This document shows positions 61,501 through 64,000 of a DNA stretch of 64,000 bases, piece by piece. Made by a program: the position numbers and the translations under genes. Under the pieces are notes generated by a model that saw only the letters and a program-made list of their open reading frames with translations, made no database searches and was not told where the DNA came from. Positions within the stretch are counted from its first letter, which is position 1, and each line of letters begins with the position of its first letter. Source of the stretch: Steromphala cineraria (lineage: Eukaryota; Mollusca; Gastropoda; Trochida; Trochidae); the NCBI GenBank assembly GCA_916613615.1, contig OU744723.1, positions 60,396,239-60,460,238 of the forward strand, in the 5' to 3' direction.

Positions 61501-63706
61501 CCCATTTCTAACACTTTAGATGTAAAATATGCTGGTTGGATACAATACCTATGTCTCGAAACTCTTAAATCTGAAAAACTTTCCTCCTCATACTGCAATG
61601 CCAAGGATTGACTATTTTAAGTGGGCGTGTTTCAGACGTCTTTAACTTTCGTTTAAGTGTAAGCAAAAGACAGATATCACATGTTCTGTCACTCATTTCT
61701 AACACTTTAGATGTAAAATATGCTGGTTGGATACAATATCCATGTCTCGAAACTCTTAAAACGGAAAAACTTTCCTCCTAATACTGCAATGCCAAGGATT
61801 GACTATTTTAAGTGGGCGTGTCTCAGAGGTCTTTACTTTTCGTTTGATTCCTAGCAAACTACAGATATCACATGATCAGTCACTCAATTCTAATACTTTA
61901 GATGTAAAATATGCTGGTTGGATACAATATCCATGTCTAGAAACTCATAAAACGGAAAAACTTTCCTCCTAATACTGCAATGCCAAGGATTGACTATTTA
62001 AGTTGGCGTGTCTCAGACATCTTTAATTTTCGTTTGATTCTTAGCAAAAGACAGATATCCCATGTTCAGTTACTCATTTCTAACACTTTAGATGTAAAAT
62101 ATGCTGGTTGGATACAATATCCATGTCTAGAAACTCTTAAAACGGAAAAACTTTCCTCCTAATACTGCAATGCCAAGGATTGAGTATTTCATGAGGGCAT
62201 GTTTCAGACGTCTTTAATTTTGAGTTGATTCTTAGCAAAAGACAGAAATCACATGTTCAGTTACCCATTTCTAACACTTTAGATGTAAAATATGCTGGTT
62301 GGATACAATACCTATGTCTCGAAACTCTTAAATCTGAAAAACTTTCCTCCTCATACTGCAATGCCAAGGATTGACTATTTTAAGTGGGCGTGTCTCAGAT
62401 GTCTTTAATTTTCGTTTGATTCTTAGCAAAAGACAGATATCACATGTTCAGTCACTCATTTCTAACACTTTAGATGTAAAATATGCTGGTTGGATACAAT
62501 ATCCATGTCTAGAAACTCTTCAAACGGAAAAACTTTCCTCCTAATACTGCAATGCCAAGGATTGACTTTGTTAAGTGGGCGTGTCTCAGACGTCTTTAAT
62601 TTTGAGTTGATTCTTAGCAAAAGACAGATATCACATGTTCTGTCACTCATTTCTAACACTTTAGATGTAAAATATGCTGGTTGGATACAATATCCATGTC
62701 TAGAAACTCTTAAAACGGAAAAACTTTCCTCCTAATACTGCAATGCCAAGGATTGAGTATTTCATGAGGGCGTATCTCAGAAGTCTTTAATTTTCGTTTG
62801 ATTCCTAGCAAAAGACAGAAATCACATGTTCAGTTACTCATTTCTGACACTTTAAGTGTAAAATGTTTTAGTTAGTTACAACATATATGTCTCGAAACTC
62901 TTAAATCTGAAAAAAACTTTCATCCTGATACTGCAATGCCAAGGTTTGACTTTTTTAAGTGGGCCTGTCTCAGACGTCTTTAATGTTAATTTGATTCTTA
63001 GCAAAAGACAGATATCACATGTTCAGTCACTCATTTCTTACAGTTTAGATGAAAAATATGCTGGTTGGATACAATACCTATGTCTAGAAACTCTTGAACC
63101 TGAAAAAACATCCTCCTAATACTGCAATATCAAGGATTGAGTATTTCATGAGGGCATGTTTCAGAAGTCTTTAATTATGAGTTGATTCTTAGCAAAAGAC
63201 AGAAATCACATGTTCAGTTACCCATTTCTAACACTTTAGATGTAAAATATGCTGGTTGGATACAATACCTATGTCTCGAAACTCTTAAATCTGAAAAACT
63301 TTCCTCCTCATACTGCAATGCCAAGGATTGACTATTTTAAGTGGGCGTGTTTCAGACGTCTTTAACTTTCGTTTAAGTGTAAGCAAAAGACAGATATCAC
63401 ATGTTCTGTCACTCATTTCTAACACTTTAGATGTAAAATATGCTGGTTGGATACAATATCCATGTCTCGAAACTCTTAAAACGGAAAAACTTTCCTCCTA
63501 ATACTGCAATGCCAAGGATTGACTATTTTAAGTGGGCGTGTCTCAGAGGTCTTTACTTTTCGTTTGATTCCTAGCAAACTACAGATATCACATGATCAGT
63601 CACTCAATTCTAATACTTTAGATGTAAAATATGCTGGTTGGATACAATATCCATGTCTAGAAACTCATAAAACGGAAAAACTTTCCTCCTAATACTGCAA
63701 TGCCAA
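58547..63706 (+). repeat. R2: three 1720-bp nine-monomer HOR units
   Basis: Units start at 58547, 60267 and 61987. The second and third share GATATCCCATG in monomer a, as does the unit at 45930. The first has AAGTGGGCG instead of AAGTTGGCG at its start. Confidence 0.9.
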
Positions 63707-64000
63707 GGATTGACTATTTAAGTTGGCGTGTCTCAGACATCTTTAATTTTCGTTTGATTCTTAGCAAAAGACAGATATCACATGTTCAGTTACTCATTTC
63801 TAACACTTTAGATGTAAAATATGCTGGTTGGATACAATATCCATGTCTAGAAACTCTTAAAACGGAAAAACTTTCCTCCTAATACTGCAATGCCAAGGAT
63901 TGAGTATTTCATGAGGGCATGTTTCAGACGTCTTTAATTTTGAGTTGATTCTTAGCAAAAGACAGAAATCACATGTTCAGTTACCCATTTCTAACACTTT
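63707..64000 (+). repeat. R2: HOR unit cut by the window edge
   Basis: Monomer a and about half of monomer b of a further 1720-bp unit; the array continues beyond the window. Confidence 0.9.

Larger units (their letters stand above)
38279..64000 (+). repeat. R2 satellite array, ~191-bp monomers (about 135), runs off the window
   Basis: Continuous head-to-tail monomers with consensus landmarks GGATTGACTATTTTAAGTGG, GCGTGTCTCAGACGTCTTTA, TTCTTAGCAAAAGACAGATA, TCACATGTTCAGTCACTCAT, TTAGATGTAAAATATGCTGG, TTGGATACAATATCCATGTC and TCCTCCTAATACTGCAATGC. Monomer length is 190-193 bp. The first ~1.3 kb is the most diverged; from about 40.8 kb on most of the array is built of near-identical higher-order units. 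No conserved coding frame is needed to explain it. It could be pericentromeric or centromeric, or a local satellite island; the sequence alone cannot say. Confidence 0.95.

Noticed and set aside
41245..63882. Recurrent small frames of 60-84 aa inside the R2 array, on both strands
   Set aside because: They recur because the satellite repeats. The 191-bp monomer is not a multiple of three, so frames shift at every junction, and frames on both strands are equally open.
38279..64000. CRISPR-like array
   Set aside because: No short repeat/unique spacer pattern: the whole 191-bp monomer repeats, and the context is eukaryotic.

Overview
The window looks like non-coding, repeat-rich DNA from an animal nuclear genome, most likely a marine mollusc and probably a bivalve. 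The taxon is an inference. It rests on AT-rich, intron-bearing transposon relics, tRNA-derived SINEs ending in (ATT)n or (ACTC)n, elements whose 5' head carries a (GTCC)n run, and long satellite arrays. There is no bacterial gene organisation. Only one intact protein gene stands out.

Layout. 1-9.1 kb: mosaics of a repeat family (here R1) with a ~145-bp tandem core, separated by anonymous DNA, two MITE copies and tRNA-like fragments. 9.1-22.8 kb: mostly anonymous AT-rich DNA, with a poly-C tract, two minisatellites, SINE fragments, two more MITE copies, and an intronless SET-domain gene on the minus strand (13138-14013). That gene has a TATA promoter and a histone-type 3' stem-loop. 22.8-25.3 kb: a broken, intron-bearing piggyBac-like transposase on the minus strand, with a complete miniature LTR retrotransposon (TRIM) 48 bp upstream of its possible ATG; the TRIM's LTRs carry a tRNA-like Pol III promoter. 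25.3-33.8 kb: anonymous DNA with a full-length MITE, a SINE, a dead LINE reverse-transcriptase fragment and a truncated MITE. 33.8-38.28 kb: an R1-type element whose core has grown to about 30 units of ~146 bp. 38.28-64.0 kb: a 25.7-kb array (R2) of ~135 monomers of ~191 bp. Most of it is organised into 9-mer higher-order repeats of 1720 bp, with 3-mer deletion derivatives and a triplicated 5-monomer block. The array runs off the window.

How the parts fit. Nothing resembles an operon or pathway. Two stories matter most. First, the SET gene appears to combine a KMT5A/SETD8-like methyltransferase domain with the expression architecture of a replication-dependent histone gene: intronless, TATA box, E2F-like site, and a stem-loop plus purine-rich downstream element. 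Second, tandem arrays of different ages lie side by side and preserve a readable record of unequal exchange, deletion and re-amplification.
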